DNA of 64,000 bases. Source: Thermocoleostomius sinensis A174 (GTDB lineage Bacteria > Cyanobacteriota > Cyanobacteriia > Elainellales > Elainellaceae). Below, piece by piece: positions 1-8,379 of the stretch (its first letter is position 1; each line of letters opens with the position of its first letter). The stretch is from assembly GCF_026802175.1 (NCBI RefSeq), contig NZ_CP113797.1:1217026-1281025 (forward strand), in the 5' to 3' direction. Position numbers and translations under genes: made by a program. The notes beneath the pieces were generated by a model. That model saw only the letters and a program-made list of their open reading frames with translations. It had not been told where the DNA came from and did no database searches.

Positions 1-1068
1 ATCGAGAACGCGCTGTCGTGCTTTGTGTCCTAAAAGGGTGGTTAACTCTGGATGATCCCGACATACAGGTAGCAGAGTGCGTAATTGCATGGACACTTGC
101 TGCGTGCTCAATACGATTCCGGCACCGCCTTCCAGGACTTCGCCATCAGCCCCGGCATCGGTGGCAATACAAGCCACACCGCAGGCCATTGCTTCCAGGA
201 GGGACAGTGAAAGTCCTTCTACTAAAGAGGGCAGAATAAAGACATCCGAACCACGCAAAATTTGGATGCGCTGCTGTTCATTGGCAATGAAACCCATCCA
301 AATTACACCCAGTTCTTGACCGTAGGCGCTCATCAACGCTGGAGCTAGGGGTCCGTTACCCACAATCAGCAGCTTGCTATCACCGCCCATATCAGCTTGT
401 TTCCAAGCCTTGAGCAACGACTCGACGTTTTTTTCAATCGCAATTCGCCCTTGATAGACGAAGATCCGTTGCGCGCCTAATTCTGCCTTTAGCTTTGACA
501 GACCTGGTGAGTATTTGTCTGCACTCACACCGTTAGGAATTACGGCCACCTTGACAAGCGGTACACCTAAACGCACCAATAAATCTCGTTGAATTTGAGA
601 AAAGACAATCACCCGATCATAGTTTGCTAGAAACGGAGCATAGAGTTGATAGGTCAAATGCTGAGTTCCAGAGGTGAGATTTCGTCGTTTGTGGTCGAAG
701 GCTGGATGAAAGGTCGCAACTAAGGGTACGCCCAATTCTTCACAAATTTCTGGTAATAGAAAATCTAATGGAGAGAGGGTCAATGAAGCATGAACGATAT
801 CTGGCTTCAGTTGTTTGAGCGCTCGAATTAAGACCTTGCTCGATTTTAAGGAGGGAATGGTATAGATTTGAGATTTATAAAGAAATGGAATAGGAACTTC
901 TGGACAATCTGTTGGACCTTCGATCGAGGAAAAGGCGCTGTCGTCTTCCTGGGCAAAATGCAGAAAGCTGACGCGATGGCCGCGATCGAGGAGGGCATTC
1001 GTGACTTCTCGACTATAGGTAACGTTGCCACAGAAGGGAGATTTCTTTCCAAGCCAGGCAATATGCAT
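1..1068 (-). CDS. Glycosyltransferase family 4 (partial, C-terminus beyond window)
   Basis: Translating the minus strand from the ATG at 1068 gives an open frame of about 356 residues that runs off the left edge. The N-terminus starts MHIAWLGKKSPFCGNVTYS, a GT-B fold start with a glycine-containing first loop. Near the end it carries PSLVEGLSLSLLEAMACG, the E-x7-E donor-binding motif of GT4 enzymes. The enzyme should transfer a sugar from a nucleotide donor at the cytosolic face of a membrane. The N-terminus recalls cyanobacterial digalactosyldiacylglycerol synthase (DgdA), but this comes from memory and is not proven. It is followed downstream-in-coordinate by the MFS gene on the same strand with a 56-bp gap. 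The GT4 family is firm; the acceptor is unknown. Confidence 0.85.
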   Translation of the reverse strand, partial: MHIAWLGKKSPFCGNVTYSREVTNALLDRGHRVSFLHFAQEDDSAFSSIEGPTDCPEVPIPFLYKSQIYTIPSLKSSKVLIRALKQLKPDIVHASLTLSPLDFLLPEICEELGVPLVATFHPAFDHKRRNLTSGTQHLTYQLYAPFLANYDRVIVFSQIQRDLLVRLGVPLVKVAVIPNGVSADKYSPGLSKLKAELGAQRIFVYQGRIAIEKNVESLLKAWKQADMGGDSKLLIVGNGPLAPALMSAYGQELGVIWMGFIANEQQRIQILRGSDVFILPSLVEGLSLSLLEAMACGVACIATDAGADGEVLEGGAGIVLSTQQVSMQLRTLLPVCRDHPELTTLLGHKARQRVLD

Positions 1069-1124
1069 CCAGATTAATCGTTGAACGGTTTGAATCTTAA
1101 TCCAGTATTAAGGATTCTAGTGGG

Positions 1125-2924
1125 TTATGGGCTTTTTTCAGTGGATTGAGTCCGAGAAATTGACCAGGTTAGCACCCCACCGACAATGGCTAATAGGGCT
1201 AATCCTAAAAACACCGCTTGAATACCAAAGAAGGTTTCCGCAATGCCTGCTAGGGCTAACGGTAAACTTAGGGCAATGTTAATCGCATTATTTTGTAGTC
1301 CAAATACCTTACCGCGCATGGCGGCTGGTGTTTCTTCCTGGATAGCCGTTTGCATAGGAACACCCACAATAGCCGCACAGGCTCCTAGCATCACCAGTAG
1401 CGGCAATGTGGGAAGAAGATGATGGGCCACTAGCGAAATTGCAGCCAGGGAAGCAGCCATTCCGATTGATCCATACAGCCCCAATTGCGCCCGAGAAATC
1501 CGTTGACCAAACTGACCTACCAACACGGCTCCGATTGCCATGCCGATGCCACCTGCTGCTAATAGAAAACCAAATTGCGAGGATTTCAGCTCCGGCATAA
1601 TTTCCGCCAACCGTACTGCCAGCACTGCTAGGGCTGCAAAGATAGAAAATAGAATGACCAATTGAATCATGGCAGCGCGCACGCGTCGTTGCCCATTGAG
1701 GTAGCGTAAACCATCGCGAATGTTTTGCCATACATCCGGCAAGGATTCATCGGCATCCACGGTTTTTTCTTTGGTTCTCAGCAACATCAGCAACAATCCA
1801 GCGATCGTATAGCTGCCACCCACCAATAGTTCTTTTCCTAGATCTGGACCCAAGTTTAGTGAGGTTGCGATCGGTTGTAGGAGGCGATCGGCGATCGCTA
1901 AAAGGGGTTCTCCTAGAGCAAACCCAACAATCACCGACGCCATCATCGTCATGGTGTACAACGAATTGGCCGAGAGCAGGTGCTTTCGTTCCACAATCAG
2001 CGGAATCACAGCTTGCTCGGCCGGAGCAAAGAATTGCGTCAATGTCGAGACAAAGAACGTGATGCTGAGTACTACTAAAAACCCAACTGGCAGCCCCACA
2101 AAAGGCTGAAGGTCTTGAGTGAGCCACAGCAAAATTGGGAGTGCCAATACCAACCCACCGCGCAGCAAATTTGTGAACACCAACACCGCCCGCTTGCGCC
2201 AATGATCGACAAACACACCTGCCACCGAACCAAACAGTACCGCTGGGATTGTGAAGGCAATCATTAAGGAGGACACCCAGCCGCTAATGGTTTGCCCAGC
2301 CGCTTGAAACCGACTGGCAATGAGGGCAATCATCAGTACCAGGTACACCTTATCAGCTAGTTGAGAAAAAACTTGGCCACTCCATAGGGTTAAAAAGTTG
2401 CGATTTTTAAGTACCGGCAACAAGCCTCGTTCGGGTTCAGCGGCGATCGGTTCAGCAGAGAAATCTGAACCAGCTAGGTCGCCATCTCCCTGATGAGGTC
2501 TTCCATCGCCGCTATCGCTATCTCCATTGAGACCAAGGTGGTTGCCATTGCCATGACCGTAACCCGTAGAATCCTCAACCTCAAGCGATGGGTCATCTAG
2601 CCGGATGGCATTGCCATGCGTTCGTCCGTTTGCTTCCTCTAGGTCTAGCGCCTCTGCATCCGCTGCCGATCGCTCTGCCACAATCCGATCGCGTACTGGC
2701 TCTGATCCTTGCCCATTTTCCGTCCCACCCGGTGAGTACCGCTCTGATTCAGTGTGATAGATTTGTACCTTTCCCGAAGCAAGCTGAGTTGAAGCAGAAG
2801 GCAAATAGTCACGATTGAGGACTCCCGAAATACCAGACGCTCTCCGTGTCGCCAGTTCTTGCTGTGTAGGCAACAGGGATCTTGAAGCTGGAGGTTGTAC
2901 GTCAGGATTATAGGATCGCATCAT
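1125..2924 (-). CDS. MFS transporter with long hydrophilic N-terminal extension
   Basis: This 599-residue protein has about 168 polar, Gly/Asp/Ser-rich residues before the first membrane helix. The rest is a 12-helix major facilitator of the MFS_3/EntS-like type, starting around NRNFLTLWSGQVFSQLADKV and including the loop DHWRKR typical of the family. It probably exports a small molecule across the plasma membrane; the substrate cannot be read from sequence. The start was placed at the tandem ATG ATG at 2924, which overlaps the last 17 bases of recO, rather than 12 codons further upstream. The overlap suggests translational coupling with recO. The extension is unusual for the family and is probably disordered and cytosolic. 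Confidence 0.85.
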   Translation of the reverse strand: MMRSYNPDVQPPASRSLLPTQQELATRRASGISGVLNRDYLPSASTQLASGKVQIYHTESERYSPGGTENGQGSEPVRDRIVAERSAADAEALDLEEANGRTHGNAIRLDDPSLEVEDSTGYGHGNGNHLGLNGDSDSGDGRPHQGDGDLAGSDFSAEPIAAEPERGLLPVLKNRNFLTLWSGQVFSQLADKVYLVLMIALIASRFQAAGQTISGWVSSLMIAFTIPAVLFGSVAGVFVDHWRKRAVLVFTNLLRGGLVLALPILLWLTQDLQPFVGLPVGFLVVLSITFFVSTLTQFFAPAEQAVIPLIVERKHLLSANSLYTMTMMASVIVGFALGEPLLAIADRLLQPIATSLNLGPDLGKELLVGGSYTIAGLLLMLLRTKEKTVDADESLPDVWQNIRDGLRYLNGQRRVRAAMIQLVILFSIFAALAVLAVRLAEIMPELKSSQFGFLLAAGGIGMAIGAVLVGQFGQRISRAQLGLYGSIGMAASLAAISLVAHHLLPTLPLLVMLGACAAIVGVPMQTAIQEETPAAMRGKVFGLQNNAINIALSLPLALAGIAETFFGIQAVFLGLALLAIVGGVLTWSISRTQSTEKSP

Positions 2925-3747
2925 GATATTTGATAGGTGAAGAAACAGGAATCGAAGCAAAACACGTATCGATTAAAGCAGCCGAACGAATCGGTCGATC
3001 GAAGTGATACTGAGCATAATGCCGCAGAATTCGCTCGATCGAAAGCCAGGATTGAGGGTGGTTGAATGGGGAAAATGCTAGCTCAGATTCGGTTAGGTTT
3101 TTCAACAAATCTGGTTTGGCAAGCTGTTGCAGAACGGACAGTTCGGCAGCCGTCAGTTGGGCAGAAAGGTCGGGTGGAGGATCGGCAGTAGCACTAATCA
3201 CACCACCAGCAACCGTACTAAAGCCAATGCGCCAATCTGACTCGGCAAAATTTGGAAGAACAGGCTGTTGAGTCACACAGCAGGTTTGAACTCGGGGTGC
3301 AATTCCTGCGGTCTCTAGCAGATGAAACGTGGCATAAGTCAAACAAGGCAGCGTCAAATGAGTCGGAAGTTGCTCTAGCCACTTTAGAGTCTGTCTGAGT
3401 AGACGAAATAGTTCAACTTGAGGTTGATTGCTGAGAGCTTGATAGAGCGCTAATTCAGCCAAATATTGCCCGGCTGTCAGTTTACGCAAATCTTGGCTTA
3501 ACCCAGGGTATGATTCCAAACTTTCAGCTTGAATGACCTTATCAAGGTTACGCCCTTTTACCAGCAACAGTTGATTCACAACAAACACGCTGCTGCGCCC
3601 ACCCAGACTAGATTTGTGTTTGCGAGAACCGGGGGCAACGGCCCGCAGAAGCCCATGTTCTTCCGTCAGAATAGTTAGCAGGCGATCGGCTTCCCCCAAG
3701 GGGGTACTTTTAAGGTTGATGCCAATAGCCTTGTACGTTCCGCTCAT
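2908..3747 (-). CDS. recO: DNA repair protein RecO
   Basis: RecO loads RecA onto SSB-covered single-stranded DNA with RecR and also anneals complementary strands in gap repair. The 279-residue length fits the family. The N-terminal OB-fold is visible from residue 1 (TYKAIGINLKSTPLGEADRLLTILT) through GLLRAVAPGSRKHKSSLGG, followed by the helical domain. The family's zinc-site cysteines are only partly present here: two adjacent cysteines lie around residue 156 (QTCCVTQQPVLPN). It lies between deoC (124-bp gap) and the overlapping MFS gene; a recO-deoC neighbourhood is common in cyanobacteria. Confidence 0.93.
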   Translation of the reverse strand: MSGTYKAIGINLKSTPLGEADRLLTILTEEHGLLRAVAPGSRKHKSSLGGRSSVFVVNQLLLVKGRNLDKVIQAESLESYPGLSQDLRKLTAGQYLAELALYQALSNQPQVELFRLLRQTLKWLEQLPTHLTLPCLTYATFHLLETAGIAPRVQTCCVTQQPVLPNFAESDWRIGFSTVAGGVISATADPPPDLSAQLTAAELSVLQQLAKPDLLKNLTESELAFSPFNHPQSWLSIERILRHYAQYHFDRPIRSAALIDTCFASIPVSSPIKYHDAIL

Positions 3748-3871
3748 GAAATCTATATAGTAAAGCCCAGTGTATTAGCAAAAGCGTCCATAGTCAGAGC
3801 ACAATCTCAGCATTTAGGCTGAATAGATGAAGTTTTTAGAGTAATGCCTCTCGTTCATACTTGGTCTACCG

Positions 3872-4561
3872 CTATTCTTTTTGACTCTTCTCCTTATCCA
3901 GCCTATCGCGTTGTCGGATTAATTCGGGCCCGCGAGACGTTCCCAGCCGTGTTGCTCCTGCTAGAATTAGCTCGATCGCCTGTTCTACGGTGCGAATGCC
4001 GCCAGCGGCTTTAATGCCAACTCGATCTTTAGTTATTTGTTTCAATAGCTTGACATCGGCAACGGTCGCCCCTCCGTGCCAGCCAGTGCTTGTCTTTAAA
4101 AAGGAAACGCCTGCATCCAAGCACACCTCCGCCGCTAGTTTCTTCTCGGACTCGGTGAGCACGGTCATTTCCAGAATGGCTTTCACGGTTCGATCGGTTT
4201 CTTCACAAATCTGGGCCAGTTCCCGATGTAGTTTGTCGGTTTCGCCCATTTTCAACCAGCCCAAATTGATCACCACATCCAACTCCGTGGCTCCGTTTTC
4301 CACAGCTTCTTGGGCTTCAAACAGCTTTGTAGCGCTGGTTGTGGCTCCGGTAGGAAAGCCAATTACGGTACAGACACCAGGACGTTTATGATGTAAGAGA
4401 TCCACCGCCTGCCGCACATGAACCGGGTAGACGCAGACTGTGGCAAAGCCAAATCGATCGGCTTCCAAGCAAGCTTGAGTTACCTGGTCCGCCGTTGCAC
4501 CCGGTAGGAGGAGGGCATGATCGATAAATTCGGCTAGATTAATTTCAGGCTGAGCATCCAT
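3872..4561 (-). CDS. deoC: Deoxyribose-phosphate aldolase
   Basis: DeoC reversibly cleaves 2-deoxyribose-5-phosphate to glyceraldehyde-3-phosphate and acetaldehyde in deoxynucleoside breakdown; it is a cytosolic class I TIM-barrel aldolase. The frame shows the expected Schiff-base region around FLKTSTGW (lysine) and the second lysine in [11 protein letters not shown], plus the early [13 protein letters not shown] segment. The start was set at the ATG at 4561 because a GGAGA sits just upstream and the 229-residue product matches the family; a longer frame reaching 4654 adds residues without homologous character. Confidence 0.94.
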   Translation of the reverse strand: MDAQPEINLAEFIDHALLLPGATADQVTQACLEADRFGFATVCVYPVHVRQAVDLLHHKRPGVCTVIGFPTGATTSATKLFEAQEAVENGATELDVVINLGWLKMGETDKLHRELAQICEETDRTVKAILEMTVLTESEKKLAAEVCLDAGVSFLKTSTGWHGGATVADVKLLKQITKDRVGIKAAGGIRTVEQAIELILAGATRLGTSRGPELIRQRDRLDKEKSQKE

Positions 4562-4758
4562 GAGTCTCCAAACAGCACATCTGTTTATAACTTGTATCAG
4601 AAAAGGCCAAGGAGAACATGTCGTCCAGAGCAGGTGAGTTGTGTAGAACGACACACCTTCGCCGGGCAGCTACGCTATTCTAAGAAGAAAGAAAAGTTAA
4701 ATTTTTGTTGCAGCGTGCGGTTTATCGTCGTTGTCTGTCGGGTTTCTTGAGGTTTTTT

Positions 4759-4956
4759 ATGGCGTCTCTATCAACCACTCCAAACCACTTTGCTGACGAT
4801 ATGATCTGGAATCATTTAAAGCAAGCGATCGCCGCTAGTTCTGGGTTTCAACGTTGGCGGGCCGATCGCTCTATTACTGATAGTGATGCCGACTCGACGC
4901 TAGACCAGCTTGTAAATCGTTATCTACGCGAAACCCTGGAGACACTAGCCTACTAG
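4759..4956 (+). CDS. Small conserved cyanobacterial protein, unknown function
   Basis: This 65-residue protein starts at the ATG at 4759, preceded by a GAGG about ten bases upstream; the frame is open further upstream but that part looks non-coding. The sequence is acidic and helical, ending in LVNRYLRETLETLAY, a C-terminus I associate with short conserved cyanobacterial hypothetical proteins. No signal peptide, membrane segment or catalytic motif is visible. It is convergent with the DUF1400 gene, with 27 bases between the stops, and divergent from deoC. The function is unknown. Confidence 0.6.
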   Translation: MASLSTTPNHFADDMIWNHLKQAIAASSGFQRWRADRSITDSDADSTLDQLVNRYLRETLETLAY

Positions 4957-4983
4957 GAAGCTGGACAGGAGACAGAGAAATCA

Positions 4984-5628
4984 CTATCGAGTCCAAGGTA
5001 ACCCGATTTTTTCTAGTGCATTGGTAATGGTTTCTTGAATATTCTGAATTTGGCGATAGGTAGCCACAATTCGATTGCCGTTTACGTGCAGTTCGCGAGT
5101 GGGATAGTTTTGGATCACTTCAATCAGGCTAATGCGGTTGTCGTCGCTAGCGGAAAGAATCAGGGCTGATCGCAATGCTTCTCGATCAGCTGTGCCTGAG
5201 GGTGTGTGAACAAAGCCGCCCATTTGATCGAGAATGGCATCTCCCAAAAAGCTGTTTAACACGCGATCGAGCGGTACAACATCCACCTCCACCTCATTGG
5301 CCAGGGCGCGTCTGATCCGCTCTGGATCTTGTCCAGACAGCCGAAAGTAGCTGCGCAGTTGGCGCGTAGTTTCCCCGGTTTCGACAAAAGTGGTCAAATC
5401 TTCTACGGGAACCGAACGTTGAAACATACGGTATCGCAATACCACGCGCTCGGCCGCTAGGGCAGATGGACTTAAGAGCAACACCAAGACACTACTGCCC
5501 ATTACAGTTGCTACGATAGTTGCCTTAATATTTGCCCTCGATGAAGATAATAAACCCACAATTGCCTCCCTGACTGTGCGCCGTCTCTCTATAACTGCTG
5601 ACGATCGGGTGACTGGTTTAGTTGCCAT
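4984..5628 (-). CDS. Exported DUF1400 protein without hydrolase domain
   Basis: This 214-residue protein has a positively charged start, a hydrophobic segment at about residues 36-60 ending ALAAE (signal peptide or anchor), and then a DUF1400-like region with YFRLSGQDPERIRRALANEV and the closing NYPTRELHVNGNRIVATYRQIQ. DUF1400 normally sits in front of an alpha/beta hydrolase in cyanobacterial secreted proteins. Here nothing follows it and no nucleophile elbow is present, so it is a stand-alone version. It probably acts in the periplasm, and its role is unknown. mtnP lies 26 bases upstream on the same strand, so the two may be cotranscribed. Confidence 0.75.
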   Translation of the reverse strand: MATKPVTRSSAVIERRRTVREAIVGLLSSSRANIKATIVATVMGSSVLVLLLSPSALAAERVVLRYRMFQRSVPVEDLTTFVETGETTRQLRSYFRLSGQDPERIRRALANEVEVDVVPLDRVLNSFLGDAILDQMGGFVHTPSGTADREALRSALILSASDDNRISLIEVIQNYPTRELHVNGNRIVATYRQIQNIQETITNALEKIGLPWTR

Positions 5629-5654
5629 TTTTCAGGGGCGATCGCTGCAAGCTC

Positions 5655-6530
5655 CTATAAATACTTCTTGAGAAGGAGAGATAGCTTTTCTTTGGTGGCA
5701 ACGGGGGCTTTGTCGAGTGGTGTGATGATGGCGTACTTTAGGGCCGAATGAGCATCAGAAGGGGGTGGATTGTGGCTGAGGCGACGCACGGTTTCTAGAA
5801 TCACCCGTTGGGCATTCACGGCATTTTTTTGCAAATTGCCAATCACCATTTCCACCGTAACGCTGTCGTGATCGGGATGCCAGCAATCATAATCGGTGAC
5901 AAGTGCAAGCGTGGCATAGGCGATCTCGGCTTCTCTGGCCAGCTTGGCTTCCGGCAAATTGGTCATGCCAATAATCGTGGCTCCCCAACTACGATACAGA
6001 TTTGATTCGGCTTTGGTGGAAAAAGCTGGGCCTTCCATACAGACATAGGTGCCACCTCGATGCAGCGTCACGTCGGGCAAATTCAGAGACTCGATCGCCT
6101 CACTTAACACGGTCGCCAAGTTGCGACAAATTGGATCGCCAAAGGCAATATGCCCCACAATGCCTTCGCCGAAGAAAGTAGAAACCCGATTCTTGGTGCG
6201 ATCGATGAACTGATCGGGGATTACCATATCCAGCGGTTTGGCCTCTGCCTTAAGCGATCCCACTGCCGATGCCGAAATCAAGTATTCCACCCCCAAACTC
6301 TTCATCGCATAGATGTTCGCTCGAAACGGCAGTTCTGACGGCATGTAGGTGTGGTTGCGACCGTGCCGCGCCAAAAACGCCACCCGCGTTCCCTCCAATG
6401 TGCCCACAATCAGCGCATCGGATGGCGAACCAAAGGGTGTTTCCACTTGCACTTCTTCCACATCCTTCAGCGCTTCCATCTTGTAGAGGCCGCTGCCGCC
6501 AATGATGCCAATTTTGACCTGATCTGCCAT
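5655..6530 (-). CDS. mtnP: S-methyl-5'-thioadenosine phosphorylase
   Basis: MtnP phosphorolyses methylthioadenosine, a by-product of polyamine and related synthesis, to adenine and methylthioribose-1-phosphate for methionine salvage. The 291-residue frame from the ATG at 6530 shows the phosphate-binding GGSGLYKME start, ARHGRNH, the purine-site region [34 protein letters not shown], and the conserved TDYDCWH. These fit trimeric human-type MTA phosphorylases. The frame stays open to 6611, but the family starts near IGIIGGSG, which supports the ATG at 6530. Confidence 0.94.
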   Translation of the reverse strand: MADQVKIGIIGGSGLYKMEALKDVEEVQVETPFGSPSDALIVGTLEGTRVAFLARHGRNHTYMPSELPFRANIYAMKSLGVEYLISASAVGSLKAEAKPLDMVIPDQFIDRTKNRVSTFFGEGIVGHIAFGDPICRNLATVLSEAIESLNLPDVTLHRGGTYVCMEGPAFSTKAESNLYRSWGATIIGMTNLPEAKLAREAEIAYATLALVTDYDCWHPDHDSVTVEMVIGNLQKNAVNAQRVILETVRRLSHNPPPSDAHSALKYAIITPLDKAPVATKEKLSLLLKKYL

Positions 6531-6630
6531 TTCTGCCCTAGCTCCTCGATCGTGCTGGAGTGCGTGGATATTGTACCAGTCTGGGTGGCTTAGCTCCCAC
6601 GTTTCAACCAACTAAACACCTGGAGACTCG

Positions 6631-6810
6631 TCAATTTGCGGCAGTTGCAATAAAGCCTGCGAGGGCGATACCTAGATCTGCGCCACTCAAGTTCGTGCGC
6701 TGGAAATTGGCTCCGGCTAGATTGGCATGACTCAAATCTACACTGCTTAAGTCAGCTTCAGCATAGTCTTTGAGGGGATCTAGTCCTAGTTTGCGAGAAA
6801 CCTCAAAAAA
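6631..6810 (-). pseudogene. Detached pentapeptide-repeat tail (frameshifted 3' part)
   Basis: On the minus strand an open stretch encodes [19 protein letters not shown] followed by [20 protein letters not shown] units, i.e. five to six pentapeptide repeats forming a short right-handed beta-helix. It has no ATG, GTG or TTG of its own and is closed upstream by a TGA at 6811-6813. The gene just upstream on the same strand ends at 6803, in a run of six T (minus strand, 6805-6810). Removing one T would join the two frames into a 177-residue protein. It is therefore best read as the 3' part of one gene split by a +1 frameshift, or a decayed remnant. Confidence 0.6.
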
Positions 6811-7165
6811 TCACTAGCAGAGTAATTTTCAGATCAACGAGCCGAGAGGTGGGTGAAGGAGAGGATTGCTCGATCGCCACCGGGACAGACTCTATCTCCA
6901 CTAAAACCAAATAGGGAAACCGATTGTGGGAGTTCAGCGGAATCGGCTGTTGCTGTTGCCCTAATTCTTGTTTGAGTAGGTTCAGACGATCAGTTTGATC
7001 CTGTAATAATCGCTCTTGCTCAGCCAGGATGCGGGCAAATTCTGTTCTGCCAATTTGCCTTGATTGTTGCAGCCAACCCTCCACTTCCCAGTAAATGCGA
7101 TCGACTTGATGCAGCAAAGCTTCTTGTTCATGGATAAATTGATGCAAGCGATCGCGATCGAGCAT
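6803..7165 (-). CDS. Coiled-coil protein, probably 5' part of a split pentapeptide-repeat gene
   Basis: From the ATG at 7165 this 120-residue product is rich in Gln, Glu and Leu, with heptad-like spacing through about residues 10-80 ([20 protein letters not shown], then [19 protein letters not shown]), so a coiled coil is likely. A TTG at 7237 would lengthen it by 24 residues and bring it to within 4 bases of the Tab2 gene stop, suggesting one transcript. The stop falls in a T6 run directly before the pentapeptide-repeat remnant in another frame. No known enzyme motif is visible. Confidence 0.55.
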   Translation of the reverse strand: MLDRDRLHQFIHEQEALLHQVDRIYWEVEGWLQQSRQIGRTEFARILAEQERLLQDQTDRLNLLKQELGQQQQPIPLNSHNRFPYLVLVEIESVPVAIEQSSPSPTSRLVDLKITLLVIF

Positions 7166-7240
7166 GAAGGCAGAAGGTGGCTCAAGTTTTAATTGCTTGA
7201 ATAAAAAATACCCTGGCTTAGATGGCGATCGACCCAAGCT

Positions 7241-8077
7241 TTAGAATTCTTTTTGCAGTAGCCAAAAGCCGCTGTAGGTCATACCGGAGTCATCGGGTTG
7301 AACTAAGAGAAAATGTAGCCCCTTTGCAGTGTGCTGTCGCTGTTGAAAGGTTCTAGCGGCGGTGATCACCTCTGGATCTTCAAAGGTTGTTAAAATCCAA
7401 CGTTCAACTAATCCGGCTTCCAAGATTAAGCCATCCGGCTGTCCAGGAATGTAGTTGAGGGCAACGGGTTTGGACCGCTGAATCCACTGTGCCAAGGGCA
7501 TCGATCGCCGTCCACCATCAATTACCACGCCGGGAATCAGGGCAGTGGAAGGAAGCTGAAGCTTGAGCGGCAAAAACACCTCTGGCATTTCTAGAATGGG
7601 AATCGGACGATGTTGAAATCGCTGAAGTTCGGGCGCTTCAATCGCCGCAAATCGCCATTGGTTGCCCCACAAATTTTCTGGCAAAGGCACAGGAGGCGGT
7701 TGTTCTAGTTGCACAGGCTCATAGGGCTGTCCGGTGTAATTGGGCAGCGTGCGATATTCCTGTACTCTGGCTTGCAACTGCTGCTTCAAGACTGGCGTGC
7801 GACGAGTGGGTTCTACAGCAATTCCCAACGGCTGGCAAGCGGCTTGCAGCAGGCTAACCGATTGGGGACGAAATACCTGAATCCGATCGGGCGTTCCTTC
7901 TGTTTCGATCCAGCGTTGTAACTGCTGAGCAATCCACGCAGAATTGGCTTCTGGCTGTGGACAGTAGGCACTGGCTGTAAAGGATCGATCGGCAGCACAA
8001 ACCACCAACTCCCACAAGGGATTGCCAGCCTCATCCTGTAACGGACGCCGATAAAAGTCAGCTTGCCAAAGGTTCAT
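7241..8077 (-). CDS. Tab2/Atab2 family RNA-binding protein
   Basis: This 278-residue protein starts MNLWQADFYRRPLQDEAGNP and ends GFWLLQKEF, the conserved ends of the Tab2/Atab2 family (DUF1092). In Chlamydomonas and Arabidopsis, relatives bind mRNA leaders and are needed for translation of photosystem I (psaB) and other photosystem proteins. The cyanobacterial homologue is soluble, and its exact RNA target is not known to me. No membrane segment is visible. It is divergent from agrE across a 302-bp spacer and is followed closely by the coiled-coil gene. Confidence 0.88.
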   Translation of the reverse strand: MNLWQADFYRRPLQDEAGNPLWELVVCAADRSFTASAYCPQPEANSAWIAQQLQRWIETEGTPDRIQVFRPQSVSLLQAACQPLGIAVEPTRRTPVLKQQLQARVQEYRTLPNYTGQPYEPVQLEQPPPVPLPENLWGNQWRFAAIEAPELQRFQHRPIPILEMPEVFLPLKLQLPSTALIPGVVIDGGRRSMPLAQWIQRSKPVALNYIPGQPDGLILEAGLVERWILTTFEDPEVITAARTFQQRQHTAKGLHFLLVQPDDSGMTYSGFWLLQKEF

Positions 8078-8379
8078 AAACCGTGTCTTGATTCTGTTTT
8101 TAAGCTAGCAGAGAGCGGGAAGCGAGTCTTAGGTTTTGTGTTGAATTGCTGACAAACGTAATAACTGCCTAATGGAACTGCTTCGGCGTAATAAGATAGA
8201 AGTTTGACTACGTTGTTACGAACGCGATCGTGATTTTGGTTTGGAAAGTGGCTGGGGTGACTGAACTGACGATCAAGAACCTTTCCTAATCTCAGATTGA
8301 GTCCCAGAGTTGCCGCATTAAAGGTTTTCAAGCTTACAAGGTTGTTGTTGCTATTTCAGGTCAAATTACAGGTTCACGT
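8078..8379. other. 302-bp divergent intergenic region, Tab2 gene / agrE
   Basis: This spacer lies between two divergent genes and must hold both promoters. An 85-codon minus-strand frame (8074-8331) spans it and overlaps the Tab2 start by four bases, but the product is of mixed, non-protein-like composition and I do not call it. No NtcA consensus (GTA-N8-TAC) with a well-placed -10 was clearly recognised by eye, although agrE would be a plausible nitrogen-regulated gene. Confidence 0.4.

Noticed and set aside
8074..8331. 85-codon minus-strand frame between Tab2 gene and agrE
   Set aside because: It fills a divergent promoter region, resembles no known protein and has random-looking composition.
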